A stretch of DNA of 64,000 nt from Brenneria roseae subsp. roseae. Lineage in GTDB: Bacteria > Pseudomonadota > Gammaproteobacteria > Enterobacterales > Enterobacteriaceae. The notes beneath the pieces are model-generated. The model saw only the letters and a program-made list of their open reading frames with translations. It had not been told where the DNA came from and made no database searches. Position numbers and translations under genes: made by a program. Of this stretch, positions 1 to 9,069 are shown in pieces; the first letter of the stretch is position 1, and every line of letters starts with the position of its first letter. Location: the NCBI RefSeq assembly GCF_003115845.1, contig NZ_KZ819033.1, forward strand, positions 93,692 through 157,691, given 5' to 3'.

Positions 1-477
1 CATGGTCGAAAACGTACTGACGATGAACTGAAACATACGATAAGAATCCGCCTGTAGCACCAGATTCGCCAATGGCGTCGTATTCTGCGTCTGCGGTGGC
101 GAATAGAGTGGCACAGAGATCCGGATAGGCAGCTTGAATACGCGGGCAATCCAGCCTGGCACCGGGCGTTCAGTCGGGAAATTGGCATGCAGCGTCTGGA
201 ATTCGTCCGGCAACAACACGTCGGCCCGACTGAGAAAACCGGCAGGCAGCAGGTTATTGAGAATATCTTCGGCCCGCTGCACTTCACCTTGCAGGACCGC
301 CTCCGTCAGAGGCTGGCGCACGGAATAAGCGATGCTCTCCAGTTGCCTGGCATAATCTTCACGACGTTGATGAACGAAGTGAAAAAGCTGTATCACGATA
401 AAAAGGCTGATGGTGACCAGTGCCACAGCGGACACGGCTGTCATCTGCTTAATCGTTAATGAACGTCTGAGCCGCAA
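1..477 (-). CDS. hmsP: HmsP/PdeK-like cyclic-di-GMP phosphodiesterase, N-terminal part (gene runs off the left edge)
   Basis: The minus strand is open from a TTG codon at 477 to the window edge, 159 codons. The start RLRRSLTIKQM, the single membrane segment (about residues 12-32) and the following periplasmic stretch (LESIAYSVRQPL, SRADVLLP, ERPVPGW, LVLQADSYRMF) match my memory of E. coli YhjK (PdeK) almost column for column. That family carries a periplasmic sensor, HAMP, GGDEF and EAL domains and degrades cyclic-di-GMP, which limits biofilm formation; those catalytic domains lie outside this window. I chose the TTG start because it aligns with the E. coli N-terminus and has GGAGAAGG just upstream; the first ATG is 11 codons further in. 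Identity of the family is an inference from the N-terminal third only. Confidence 0.8.
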   Translation of the reverse strand, partial: MRLRRSLTIKQMTAVSAVALVTISLFIVIQLFHFVHQRREDYARQLESIAYSVRQPLTEAVLQGEVQRAEDILNNLLPAGFLSRADVLLPDEFQTLHANFPTERPVPGWIARVFKLPIRISVPLYSPPQTQNTTPLANLVLQADSYRMFQFIVSTFSTM

Positions 478-795
478 GCACCTTCTCCGTCAATCCTGTA
501 TTGCCGCTGTACTTATACCCAATAGACTTATGACGGGCTATCCTGCCCGTCAACGGGAGTCAACGTTACGCGTTGTTAAAAAACGCGAACTTACCGCAAT
601 TTCATCCAACTACGGGCTAAAAATACCGTATTTGCCCGTTTTTGACACCAGGATGAAAGAAGCCGGAAAGAAACCCCGCTAGTATAAGACAGCTTATCTG
701 CGCCTCCATGCTGTTTTATGCCGCTCCCTACCGGATTTCGTCTTAATCCTATGTTGCATTGACGTGGCGGTACCGCCCGGTCAGCCCGAAGGATA
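478..795. other. Intergenic region between ggt and the hmsP-like gene
   Basis: This 318-base gap separates two minus-strand genes. It must hold the promoter of the hmsP-like gene and the 3' end of ggt transcription. Apart from a short interspersed repeat at 514-529 I see no gene, no tRNA and no clear terminator. Small open frames on either strand lack a convincing ribosome binding site. Confidence 0.6.
514..529 (+). repeat. Copy of the TATACCCAATAG short interspersed repeat
   Basis: TATACCCAATAGACTT here recurs at 20322-20337 (last bases TAGATTT) and 42776-42791, with a diverged copy from 56266. All copies are intergenic. Similar sequences are scattered in many enterobacterial genomes from memory; function unknown. 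Confidence 0.6.
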
Positions 796-2559
796 TCAAT
801 AACCGATCGCCGCACCCGCCGGACGTCGAATATCATTGGCGCCGTACAGGTAGCCTTCGCGTACTTTGCCGGAAACCGCAGAGTCGTTACCGGAGTTAGC
901 GGGCATGACACCTGCCGCCCCCGGCAATCCAACCATGATCAACTCTGCCGCGCCCCAGGGCGTTTGTTCCACCATCTTATATCCACGCTGCTTTAAGAGC
1001 GCCAGCGTATCGGCGGAAAGTCCGCGCTGTTCGTAATACACCTCATCCGGCAGCCACTGATGGTGAATACGCGGCGCGTCCACCGCCTCCTGAGGCGCCA
1101 TACCGTGATCGATGATATTCAACGCGGTCTGCAATGTAATCGTGATAATGCGCGACCCGCCCGGAGACCCCAGCACCATAAAGATTTTTCCATCTTTCGT
1201 GACCAATGACGGGCTCATGGATGATAGTGGGCGCTTACCGGGGGCGATGGCGTTACGTTCCCCCTGCACCAGTCCATACAAATTCTGCTCGCCCACTTTG
1301 GTGGTGAAATCATCCATTTCATCGTTGAGGAAAAAGCCGGTCCCCGGTGCAATCACCACCGCCCCGAAACGCCCGTTGACCGTATAGGTTGTAGAGACCG
1401 CATTTCCCTGACTATCCACGATGGAGTAGTGCGTGGTTTCCGGTTTCTCGTGCGGCCCGATGCCAGGCTGAACCTGCTGTGACGGCGTGGCGTTTTGCGG
1501 TTCTATTTTTTTGCGGATCTCGGCGGCGTAATCCTTACTGAGCAGACGTTTAACCGGATTACTGACAAAATCCGGGTCACCCAGATAGGTGTTGCGATCC
1601 ATATAGGCATGACGCATGGCCTCGCTCAGGACGTGTACCGACGCGGCTGAATTGAATCCCAGCGCGTTGAAATCGTAGCCTTCCACAATATTGAGAATTT
1701 CACACATCGTCACACCGCCTGAACTCGGGGGCGGGGAAGAAACAAACTGATAGCCACGATAATCGCAGGTGACGGGCGCGGTTTCAGTAATACGGTAATC
1801 AGCAAAATCCGCCGCGGTCAGAATGCCGCCGCCCTGACGCGCCGCCTGCTCTACCGCTTGCGGGATTTTTCCTCTGTAGAAGGCGTCAGGACCGTTATCC
1901 GCAATGGCCTGCAAGGTGTTCGCCAAATCACGCTGCACCAGTTTATCGCCCGGCTGTAGCGGGCTGCCATCCGGACGCAGGAAAATGCGGGCCGCTTCAG
2001 GATCGTCTTTGAAACGTTTGACGGTCGTATCCAGAATATCGGTATCCGCCCGCGTCAGCTCAAAACCATATCGCGCCAGTTTGATCGCCGGCGCCATTAC
2101 CTGTTCGCGGCTCAGCTTGCCGTATTTTTTCTGCGCCGTATCCAGACCTAATACCGTTCCGGGCACGCCAGCTGCCAGATAGCCATACAGACTGGACTCT
2201 TTCTTTACATTGCCCGCCGCATCAAGATACATGTCTGCATTGGCCGCCGCGGGCGCCGTTTCACGGAAATTGATGAAGGTGTCTTTGCCGTCGGCCAGAT
2301 GGATGGTCATAAACCCGCCGCCGCCAATATTGCCGCAGCAGGGGTTAACCACCGCTTGTGCATATCCCACAGCAACCGCCGCATCAATCGCGTTTCCCCC
2401 CATCTTCATGATATCGACGCCTATCTGCGAGGCCAGATACTGCGAACTGACCACCATGCCGTTTTTCGCCTCTACCGCAGGCGCAGATGCAGCCTGCACC
2501 GCGCCACTGACCAGCAGCGCTGCCACGCTCAGCGACAAAAGCCATTTTCCCAATGCCAT
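796..2559 (-). CDS. ggt: Gamma-glutamyltranspeptidase
   Basis: The enzyme cleaves the gamma-glutamyl bond of glutathione and similar peptides in the periplasm. The product is 587 residues from the chosen ATG, close to the 580 of E. coli Ggt. A signal peptide is visible (ALGKWLLSLSVAALLVSGAVQA, ending in an AxA-type site). The precursor is expected to self-cleave before the first Thr of TTHYSIVD (about residue 375), the N-terminal nucleophile of the small subunit; the motif SSPPPSSGG and the glycine-rich PGGSRI region are also present. I moved the start to 2559 because AAAAGGAGT sits four bases upstream; the in-frame ATG at 2619 has no such site. The gene lies just downstream of the eamA-like exporter on the same strand. 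Confidence 0.95.
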   Translation of the reverse strand: MALGKWLLSLSVAALLVSGAVQAASAPAVEAKNGMVVSSQYLASQIGVDIMKMGGNAIDAAVAVGYAQAVVNPCCGNIGGGGFMTIHLADGKDTFINFRETAPAAANADMYLDAAGNVKKESSLYGYLAAGVPGTVLGLDTAQKKYGKLSREQVMAPAIKLARYGFELTRADTDILDTTVKRFKDDPEAARIFLRPDGSPLQPGDKLVQRDLANTLQAIADNGPDAFYRGKIPQAVEQAARQGGGILTAADFADYRITETAPVTCDYRGYQFVSSPPPSSGGVTMCEILNIVEGYDFNALGFNSAASVHVLSEAMRHAYMDRNTYLGDPDFVSNPVKRLLSKDYAAEIRKKIEPQNATPSQQVQPGIGPHEKPETTHYSIVDSQGNAVSTTYTVNGRFGAVVIAPGTGFFLNDEMDDFTTKVGEQNLYGLVQGERNAIAPGKRPLSSMSPSLVTKDGKIFMVLGSPGGSRIITITLQTALNIIDHGMAPQEAVDAPRIHHQWLPDEVYYEQRGLSADTLALLKQRGYKMVEQTPWGAAELIMVGLPGAAGVMPANSGNDSAVSGKVREGYLYGANDIRRPAGAAIGY

Positions 2560-2666
2560 TGCGACTCCTTTTACCCTGTTTATTTCGTGTTGTTTCTTGT
2601 TGTACAACGCCCAAACCAATTCATTTCCGACCGGCGACTCAAGGTGCAGACCACCGGCATTGCCCG

Positions 2667-3578
2667 TTATCCCTGTCGGATTGGAATCAATGACCGCAGA
2701 CGGGAGCCGAATACATTGATTATCAGCCCCAGCATAATCATCAATGCGCCGACAATCTGTAGCGCCGATAATGATTCATTGAGGAAAACAGCGGCGCTTA
2801 TCAGCCCCGTAACAGGCACCAGCAACGACAGCGGCGCAACGCGCCAGGTTTCATAGCGCGCCAGCAAATTCCCCCAGATGCCATAGCCGATAATGGTGGC
2901 GCAAAAAGCCAGATAGACCAGCGACAGAATAGTAGGAAGCTGGATATTCATCAGACTGGAGACCATCACATCCTGGCCTTCAAACAGCCAGGAACACGCA
3001 AAGAAAGGCACGATGGGGATCAGCGCGCTCCACACCACCAGCGACATAATGTTGACGCCGCGGTAACTACTCATAATGATTTTATTGCTGATATTCCCGA
3101 GCGCCCATGACAGCGCGGCGGCCAGCGTGAGCAGCAGCGTGGCGATCGTCATGCCGGAAGCCATTTGCCCGTCAGTGCGCCCTTCCGCCAGCACAAACAT
3201 CCCCATCGCTGCCACCAGGATACCGGCGATGTGATTCCAGCGAAGCTTTTCCGACAGCAGCACGGCTCCCGCCAGCAGGGTAAAGAATGCCTGTGCCTGG
3301 AGCACCAGTGACGCGATACCTGCCGGCATACCCAGCTTAATCGCAAGAAACAGAAACCCAAACTGACCAAAACTGATGGTCATGCCATACGCCAACAGCC
3401 AACGAAAAGGGATTCGCGGCGCGGGGATAAAAAAGATCGCCGGTAATGCCACCAGCAAAAAGCGCAGTCCGGCCAGTAAAAAAGGCGGCATACCATGCAG
3501 GCCAATTTTGATTACCACAAAATTTACCCCCCATAAAACCACCACACAAAGCGCAAGCAACCCATCTTTTATTGACAT
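2667..3578 (-). CDS. eamA: EamA-type cysteine/O-acetylserine exporter (DMT superfamily)
   Basis: The 303-residue protein has ten hydrophobic segments and two EamA repeats, as in the drug/metabolite transporter superfamily. Long stretches match E. coli EamA (YdeD): WGVNFVVIKIGLH near the start, MPAGIASLVLQAQAFFT in the middle, and GRYETWRVAPLSLLVPV-like ARYETWRVAPLSLLVPV near residue 245. EamA of E. coli exports cysteine-pathway metabolites across the inner membrane. It precedes ggt by about 107 bases on the same strand, so both may be cotranscribed; export of cysteine derivatives beside periplasmic glutathione hydrolysis is a sensible pairing, though this is inference. The start ATG at 3578 aligns with the E. 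coli start. Confidence 0.85.
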   Translation of the reverse strand: MSIKDGLLALCVVVLWGVNFVVIKIGLHGMPPFLLAGLRFLLVALPAIFFIPAPRIPFRWLLAYGMTISFGQFGFLFLAIKLGMPAGIASLVLQAQAFFTLLAGAVLLSEKLRWNHIAGILVAAMGMFVLAEGRTDGQMASGMTIATLLLTLAAALSWALGNISNKIIMSSYRGVNIMSLVVWSALIPIVPFFACSWLFEGQDVMVSSLMNIQLPTILSLVYLAFCATIIGYGIWGNLLARYETWRVAPLSLLVPVTGLISAAVFLNESLSALQIVGALMIMLGLIINVFGSRLRSLIPIRQG

Positions 3579-3922
3579 CCTGAATCTCTCTCACCGCATC
3601 AGACAACGACTTACTACTGTACAACCCGGCTCGGCCGGGGAACACAAATCGTTCAGGAAAATTTAGGCTAAAACCAATACCGCCGGTTAGCGTCTCCGCA
3701 TGTTCACTTGTTTCCATTCACAGTTAAAACGTTACATGAATTAAACACATTAAATACAGAACACTCACTTCTCCTACACAAAATTGGATAATAAATGCCG
3801 GTTTTGTTCTTTGCTGTTTCTGATCACCTATGGAAGTATCGGCTTTGGATATCGGTTAAATCCTCCAGCAATATCGCATCAGGCAATGGCGTGGCCGGTG
3901 CATTCATCTATATGATAAATAA
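3579..3922. other. Divergent promoter region, eamA-ggt versus peptide-type ABC operon
   Basis: The 344-base gap lies between a minus-strand and a plus-strand transcription unit, so it must contain both promoters. It is AT-rich. I see no gene, no strong palindrome and no binding site that I can name with confidence. Confidence 0.55.
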
Positions 3923-5578
3923 ATGGAAAACAATGTGAAGAACGACTTTCATTCTCATCGGAAACCGGCTCTGAATCTTTTTGCCTCTCTGATACTTCTG
4001 GGCAGTACCTTTGGTTCACAGGCGGCAAGCGACACGCCAAAAATCGGCGGCACGCTGCTCTATCTGGAGCAACAACCCCACACCAATCTCTATACGCCCG
4101 CAGGCGGGTTTTATCCTAATGGCGGTATTCTCAACCAAATAACCGACAAGCTGACGTACCAAAACCCGGAAACGCTGGAGATCGAACCCTGGATTGCCGA
4201 GTCCTGGAGCGTCAACGCCGATAACACCGAATATACGTTTAAACTCCGCCCTGGCGTCACGTTCTCGGACGGCACGCCGCTGGACGCCAACGCCGTCGCA
4301 AAAAACTTTGATACTTACGGGTCAGGCAACCCGGCGCTCAACCAGCCCGTCTCTGAAGTCATTAATAACTACCTGCGCAGCGAAGTCATCGATCCCCTGA
4401 CGGTGAAGTTCTACTTCAAGAAACCGTCGCCGGGCTTTCTACAGGGAACCTCGGCCATTGGTTCCGGTCTGGTTTCCCTCAGCACGCTGGCGCAGAATTT
4501 CAACCAGTTAGGCAACGCCCGCAACATCATCGGCTCCGGTCCGTTTGTGGTCAGCAGCGAAAAGGTGGGACGCGAACTGAAACTGACCGCCCGCCAGGAT
4601 TACAACTGGGCGCCGGTGAAATCGAAGCATCAGGGGCGGCCTTATCTGGATGGCATAACCATTCTGGTCACGCCGGAAGATAGCGTGCGTATCGGTGCAT
4701 TGATATCCGGTCAGGCTGATTTTATTCGCCAGATACAGGCATACGATGAAAAGCGGGTACAGGATCAAGGCTTCAATATTTACGCGCCGCCGACGCGCGG
4801 CGTAAACAACAGCATCGTTTTCCGCCCGGATAATCCGCTGGTGGCCGATATTCGCGTCCGTAAGGCGCTGCTGCATGCCACTAATACCAAAGAGATTATC
4901 GATACGCTATTCTCCGCCAACTATCCGCAGGCAACCTCACCGCTGGCGAAAACGGCGGCCGGGTATGTCGATCTCTCGGAAAAGCTGGCGTTCGATCCGG
5001 CTCAGGCCTCCCGTCTGCTGGATGACGCAGGCTGGAAAACGGGCGCTCAGGGTATCCGGCAAAAAGACGGCCAGTCACTGATACTGACGGCGTATGAATC
5101 CCTGCCCCAACCCCAGAACAAAGAAACGTTGCAGCTCGTCTCACAGCAGTGGGCCAACGTTGGCGTGAAGCTGAATATCCTGGCGGGCGATGCCGGCAGT
5201 AAAACCGTGGATAGCCTCGACCCGCTCAAAACCGCCGTGGCCCCCGCGATGGTAGGCCGCGCCGATCCTGATGTACTGAAAAGCCAGTATTACCCCACGG
5301 TGCGTAACGTCCTGCTGCAAAAAGGCGGCGCCAGCGACAAGGTCAAAGATTTTGTGGATACCCACCTGAACGCCCTGCTGGATGGCATCGCCACCGAAAC
5401 CGATCGCAGCAAACGGCTGGCGCTGGTTGGCGAAGTCCAGAACTACCTGATCGACCAGGCGTATGTGATCCCCATTTTTGAAGAGCCGCAGGTCTTTGCC
5501 GGCGCATCAACGACCAAAGGCATCGCCTTTGAAGCCGTAGGACGCCCCAGCTTTTACAACACCTGGTTAGATAAGTAA
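3923..5578 (+). CDS. ABC transporter substrate-binding protein, family 5 (oligopeptide type)
   Basis: The 551-residue protein has an N-terminal signal peptide (basic start HSHRKP, hydrophobic LNLFASLILLGSTFG, cleavage after SQA-A). The mature part has the SBP_bac_5 pattern: GGTLLYLEQQP at the mature N-terminus, the ESWSVNADNTEYTFKLRPGVTFSDGTPLDA block, and VRKALLHATN in the middle. It should capture a solute in the periplasm for the permeases encoded downstream. From memory it resembles the KPN_01854 group of binding proteins that travel with flavin monooxygenases rather than classical DppA or OppA. ATG 3923 has no good ribosome binding site; the GTG at 3935 (fifth codon) is an alternative start that leaves the signal peptide intact. 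Substrate unknown. Confidence 0.85.
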   Translation: MENNVKNDFHSHRKPALNLFASLILLGSTFGSQAASDTPKIGGTLLYLEQQPHTNLYTPAGGFYPNGGILNQITDKLTYQNPETLEIEPWIAESWSVNADNTEYTFKLRPGVTFSDGTPLDANAVAKNFDTYGSGNPALNQPVSEVINNYLRSEVIDPLTVKFYFKKPSPGFLQGTSAIGSGLVSLSTLAQNFNQLGNARNIIGSGPFVVSSEKVGRELKLTARQDYNWAPVKSKHQGRPYLDGITILVTPEDSVRIGALISGQADFIRQIQAYDEKRVQDQGFNIYAPPTRGVNNSIVFRPDNPLVADIRVRKALLHATNTKEIIDTLFSANYPQATSPLAKTAAGYVDLSEKLAFDPAQASRLLDDAGWKTGAQGIRQKDGQSLILTAYESLPQPQNKETLQLVSQQWANVGVKLNILAGDAGSKTVDSLDPLKTAVAPAMVGRADPDVLKSQYYPTVRNVLLQKGGASDKVKDFVDTHLNALLDGIATETDRSKRLALVGEVQNYLIDQAYVIPIFEEPQVFAGASTTKGIAFEAVGRPSFYNTWLDK

Positions 5579-5603
5579 TCAGACTGTCGATGAGGAGAGC
5601 TAT

Positions 5604-6551
5604 ATGAGCAGATATCTGGCAATACGCATCGGTCAGGCGCTGATTGTGCTCTGGGCGGCATTTACCTTATCTTTCATTCTGCTCCAGGCCATGCCGGGCG
5701 ATGCCGTTCTTATCAAGTTTCAAAACCCCGAGCTTGGCCTGAGTGCCGACCAGATAGCCCAGCTACGTCTGGCCTACGGCGCGGATATTCCGGTGCTGAC
5801 CCAATATTTTCACGCCATTGACCGGGTTTTACATGGCGATTTCGGCCTTTCATTACAGGCTGGCGTACCGGTTACCGAACTGCTGGCGGTCAATTTGCCC
5901 CCCACGCTGTTGCTGGCGGTACTGGGCTTCAGCGCGGCGGCGATTCTGGCGTTCGCCATCGCGTTCTTATCGACGCTGACCCCCTTTCATTGGCTGCGGA
6001 CCGCGTTGCAGTCGCTGCCTTCGCTGTTTATCTCCGTACCCACCTTTTGGTTGGGCATCGTACTCATTCAGATTTTCTCTTTCCGGCTGGGCTTAATTTC
6101 CGTGATTAATCCCGGCGAATGGGAAGGATTGATTTTACCTGTCCTCACGCTGGCGCTACCGATTTCCGCGCCGCTGGCACAGGTGCTGATGCGCAGTATC
6201 GATCAGGTTCAGACTCAGCCTTTCGTCGCCGTGGCGCGCGCCAAGGGCGCCAGCCGTCGCGGCGTGCTGTGGCGACATATCGCCCGCAACGCGATGCTGC
6301 CCACGCTCACTATCGCCGGTTTGCTGCTGGGGGAATTAATCGCGGGCGCGCTGATTACCGAAACCGTGTTTGGCCGCAGCGGACTCGGGCAACTGACGCA
6401 GGAGGCGGTGAACAATCAGGACAGCAGCGTGTTACAGGCCATCGTGATTATTTCCGCCATCGCCTTTGTGGTGGTCAATCTGGTTGTTGACCTGCTTTAT
6501 CCCTTACTCGATCCGCGCCTGAAGAAAACCACGACAGGAGCCACATTATGA
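5604..6551 (+). CDS. ABC transporter permease, DppB type
   Basis: The 315-residue integral membrane protein has about six hydrophobic segments and the typical N-terminus YLAIRIGQALIVLWAAFTLSF of DppB/OppB permeases. The cytoplasmic loop that contacts the ATPase reads AKGASRRGVLWRHIARNAMLP (EAA motif). It starts 25 bases after the binding-protein gene, with GAGGAGAG upstream, and ends in an ATGA overlap with the next permease gene, so it belongs to the same operon. It should form one half of the membrane channel with the DppC-type subunit. Confidence 0.92.
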   Translation: MSRYLAIRIGQALIVLWAAFTLSFILLQAMPGDAVLIKFQNPELGLSADQIAQLRLAYGADIPVLTQYFHAIDRVLHGDFGLSLQAGVPVTELLAVNLPPTLLLAVLGFSAAAILAFAIAFLSTLTPFHWLRTALQSLPSLFISVPTFWLGIVLIQIFSFRLGLISVINPGEWEGLILPVLTLALPISAPLAQVLMRSIDQVQTQPFVAVARAKGASRRGVLWRHIARNAMLPTLTIAGLLLGELIAGALITETVFGRSGLGQLTQEAVNNQDSSVLQAIVIISAIAFVVVNLVVDLLYPLLDPRLKKTTTGATL

Positions 6552-7408
6552 CCATTGCGCAACTGGAAAAAATTTCCTTTCCGCTATTACGCAAGCGCCC
6601 CCGTCTGCGCCGTTACGCTGTTCAGCCGGGACTGATCCTCGCCTGGCTGGTGATCCTGACGGTCGCGCTCTGGGCGCTGTTTCCCGGTTTGTTTACCGCC
6701 TACAGCCCAACCGCAGGAACGCCCGGCGCACAACGTCTGGCCCCCGGCGGCGAATACTGGCTGGGCACCGACCAGCTTGGCCGCGACCTTTACGCCCGTA
6801 TCGTTTACGGCGCGGTGCACTCCCTCTCCGGCGCGTTTATCGCCGTGGCGCTGGGTCTGGTTCTCGGTAGTTTTCTTGGTCTGCTGGCAGGAGCCGTTGG
6901 CGGCTGGCTGGATACGATAGTGATGCGTTTTATTGACGTACTGCTCTCGATCCCCGGCCTGCTGCTGGCGCTGAGCGTCATTATCCTGCTCGGGTTTGGA
7001 ACGGTTAATGCCGCCATCGCCGTCGGAATAACATCAGTGGCCAACTTTGCCCGTCTGGTTCGTTCAGAAGTGCTGCGCGTGCGCTACAGCGATTATGTCG
7101 AGGCGGCTTATGGCAGCGGCGGCACGTTCTTCAGCGTACTGTGGCGACACATTCTGCCAAACTCGTTGACTAGCGTATTTGCGTTTGCCGCGTTGCAATT
7201 CGGCAGCGCCATTCTGGCGATCTCCACCCTGAGTTTTCTGGGCTACGGCGCGCCGCCGCCAACGCCGGAGTGGGGCCTGCTGATCGCAGAAGGCCGCAAT
7301 TACATCGCAACCGCCTGGTGGCTGACCGCGTTCCCGGGGCTGGTCGTGGTACTGGTGGTGTTATCCGCCAACCGCATCAGCCAATCCATCGGGAGGACGG
7401 AACGATGA
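6548..7408 (+). CDS. ABC transporter permease, DppC type
   Basis: The 286-residue protein shows the DppC/OppC layout: a basic cytoplasmic start, one hydrophobic segment, a periplasmic loop with LGTDQLGRDLYARIVYGA, then five further segments. The ATPase contact loop is EAAYGSGGTFFSVLWRHILPN, and the end carries the GYGAPPPTPEWGLLIAEGRNYI motif typical of the family. Start and stop codons overlap the neighbouring genes by four bases on both sides, which implies translational coupling with the first permease and with the ATPase. Confidence 0.93.
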   Translation: MTIAQLEKISFPLLRKRPRLRRYAVQPGLILAWLVILTVALWALFPGLFTAYSPTAGTPGAQRLAPGGEYWLGTDQLGRDLYARIVYGAVHSLSGAFIAVALGLVLGSFLGLLAGAVGGWLDTIVMRFIDVLLSIPGLLLALSVIILLGFGTVNAAIAVGITSVANFARLVRSEVLRVRYSDYVEAAYGSGGTFFSVLWRHILPNSLTSVFAFAALQFGSAILAISTLSFLGYGAPPPTPEWGLLIAEGRNYIATAWWLTAFPGLVVVLVVLSANRISQSIGRTER

Positions 7409-9042
7409 GCCTTGCTCTCCGGTTGCAAAGCAGCGCCAGCGTGCCCGTGCTGGCTCTGGACAAGGTGACTATCGCCTACCGCAGCGACGGCCGGGAACAA
7501 ACCGTGGTGGAAGGGGTTTCCTTTCAAATTTACCCCGGTGAAGTCGTCGCGCTGGTGGGAGAGTCAGGCTCTGGTAAAACCACCACGGCACAGGCCGTTA
7601 TCGGTTTGCTGGCGGAAAACGGTCGCCTGACGCGAGGCGCCATCCGGCTTAACGGCACCGATATCACCCACTGGCCGCAAAAGCGGCTCGATAGCCTGCG
7701 GGGCGCCCATATCAGCCTGATTCCACAAGATCCCACCAGTTCGCTGAATCCGGTAAAAACCATTGGTGAGCAGGTCGATGAAATTCTGCGCATTCACCAG
7801 CGGGAAGATCGTCATACCACCCGCCAGAAAACGCTGACCTTGCTGGAGCGAGTCGGCCTGCACCAACCGGAACTGCGGGCGCGTCAGTATCCGCATGAAC
7901 TTTCCGGCGGTATGAAGCAGCGGGTACTTATCGCCATGGCGATTGCCCTGAAACCGGCGCTGATTATCGCTGATGAGCCAACCAGCGCGCTCGATGTCAC
8001 GGTACAAAAACGTATTCTCGATCTGCTGGACGAACTGCGGCGCGAAAACGGCACCGCAGTCCTGTTCGTCACCCACGATCTGGGCGTCGCAGCGGAACGG
8101 GCCGATCGGCTTCTGGTGTTTCAAAACGGCTATATTCAGGAACAAGGGCCGACGAATGACATCCTGAAAGCCCCCGCCAGCCACTATGCGCAAACCCTGC
8201 TGGCGAACGTTCCCTCGCTGAATCCGGTCAAACGCCCTCCGCTGCCGCCGTCGACCGACACCATCGTTTCCGTGGAAAATCTGATACAGGAATTTACGCT
8301 GACGGGTAAAGACGAACGCTTCCGCGCCGTCGATAACGTTTCTTTTCGCGTCGCACGGGGCAGTACGCATGCCATCGTGGGTGAATCAGGGTCAGGCAAA
8401 ACCACCACGGCTCGCAGCCTGCTGGGGTTTCAGCATCCCAGCGCAGGACGAATTCTGATTGATGGTACGGATATCACCCGTCTGAAGGGAGAAGCCCTGC
8501 GTCAGTTCCGGCAAAAGATCCAGTTGGTTTATCAGAACCCGTTTGGCTCGCTCGATCCGTCTCAACGGCTGTATGACATCGTTGAAGAGCCGTTACGCAA
8601 CTTTAAACGCCATACGCCGGCGCAGCGCGAACACAAGGTTCATGAAATGTTCGATCGCGTCGCGCTGCCTGCCTCGCTGCTGGCGCGTAAACCGCGCGAG
8701 CTTTCCGGCGGTCAACGTCAACGCGTCGCCATTGCCAGAGCGCTGGTGCTGGAACCGCAGGTGCTGGTGCTGGACGAAGCGGTATCCGCATTGGATGTCA
8801 CCGTGCAGGCTCAGATTCTGCGTTTGCTGAGCGAGCTACAGCGTTCGCTGGGCCTGACCTATCTGTTTATCTCGCACGATCTGGCGGTAGTACGCCAGAT
8901 CGCCGACACCGTTTCCGTGTTGTACCGCGGCAGGCAGGTGGAATCAGGTCCGGTAGAGCAGATCTTTGCCCAGCCAGCAAATCGCTATACCCGCGAATTA
9001 ATCGACGCAATTCCCGGGCGGCAACACCCGGCTTTCGTCTGA
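7405..9042 (+). CDS. ABC transporter ATP-binding protein with two fused nucleotide-binding domains (DppD-DppF type)
   Basis: The 545-residue protein contains two complete ATPase domains. The first has Walker A GESGSGKTTTAQ, signature LSGGMKQR and Walker B IIADEPTSALD. The second, from about residue 285, has GESGSGKTTTAR, LSGGQRQR and VLVLDEAVSALD. Each is followed by a His-switch THDLG or SHDLA. Such fused ATPases (as in GsiA or YejF) power oligopeptide-type importers as a single polypeptide. I placed the start at ATG 7405, which overlaps the upstream permease stop and has GGGAGGACGG before it; the longer open frame upstream overlaps the permease. The second Walker B has DEAVSALD where DEPTSALD is usual. 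Confidence 0.93.
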   Translation: MSLALRLQSSASVPVLALDKVTIAYRSDGREQTVVEGVSFQIYPGEVVALVGESGSGKTTTAQAVIGLLAENGRLTRGAIRLNGTDITHWPQKRLDSLRGAHISLIPQDPTSSLNPVKTIGEQVDEILRIHQREDRHTTRQKTLTLLERVGLHQPELRARQYPHELSGGMKQRVLIAMAIALKPALIIADEPTSALDVTVQKRILDLLDELRRENGTAVLFVTHDLGVAAERADRLLVFQNGYIQEQGPTNDILKAPASHYAQTLLANVPSLNPVKRPPLPPSTDTIVSVENLIQEFTLTGKDERFRAVDNVSFRVARGSTHAIVGESGSGKTTTARSLLGFQHPSAGRILIDGTDITRLKGEALRQFRQKIQLVYQNPFGSLDPSQRLYDIVEEPLRNFKRHTPAQREHKVHEMFDRVALPASLLARKPRELSGGQRQRVAIARALVLEPQVLVLDEAVSALDVTVQAQILRLLSELQRSLGLTYLFISHDLAVVRQIADTVSVLYRGRQVESGPVEQIFAQPANRYTRELIDAIPGRQHPAFV

Positions 9043-9069
9043 TCGCCATACAAAAGAAGGATTTTCAGA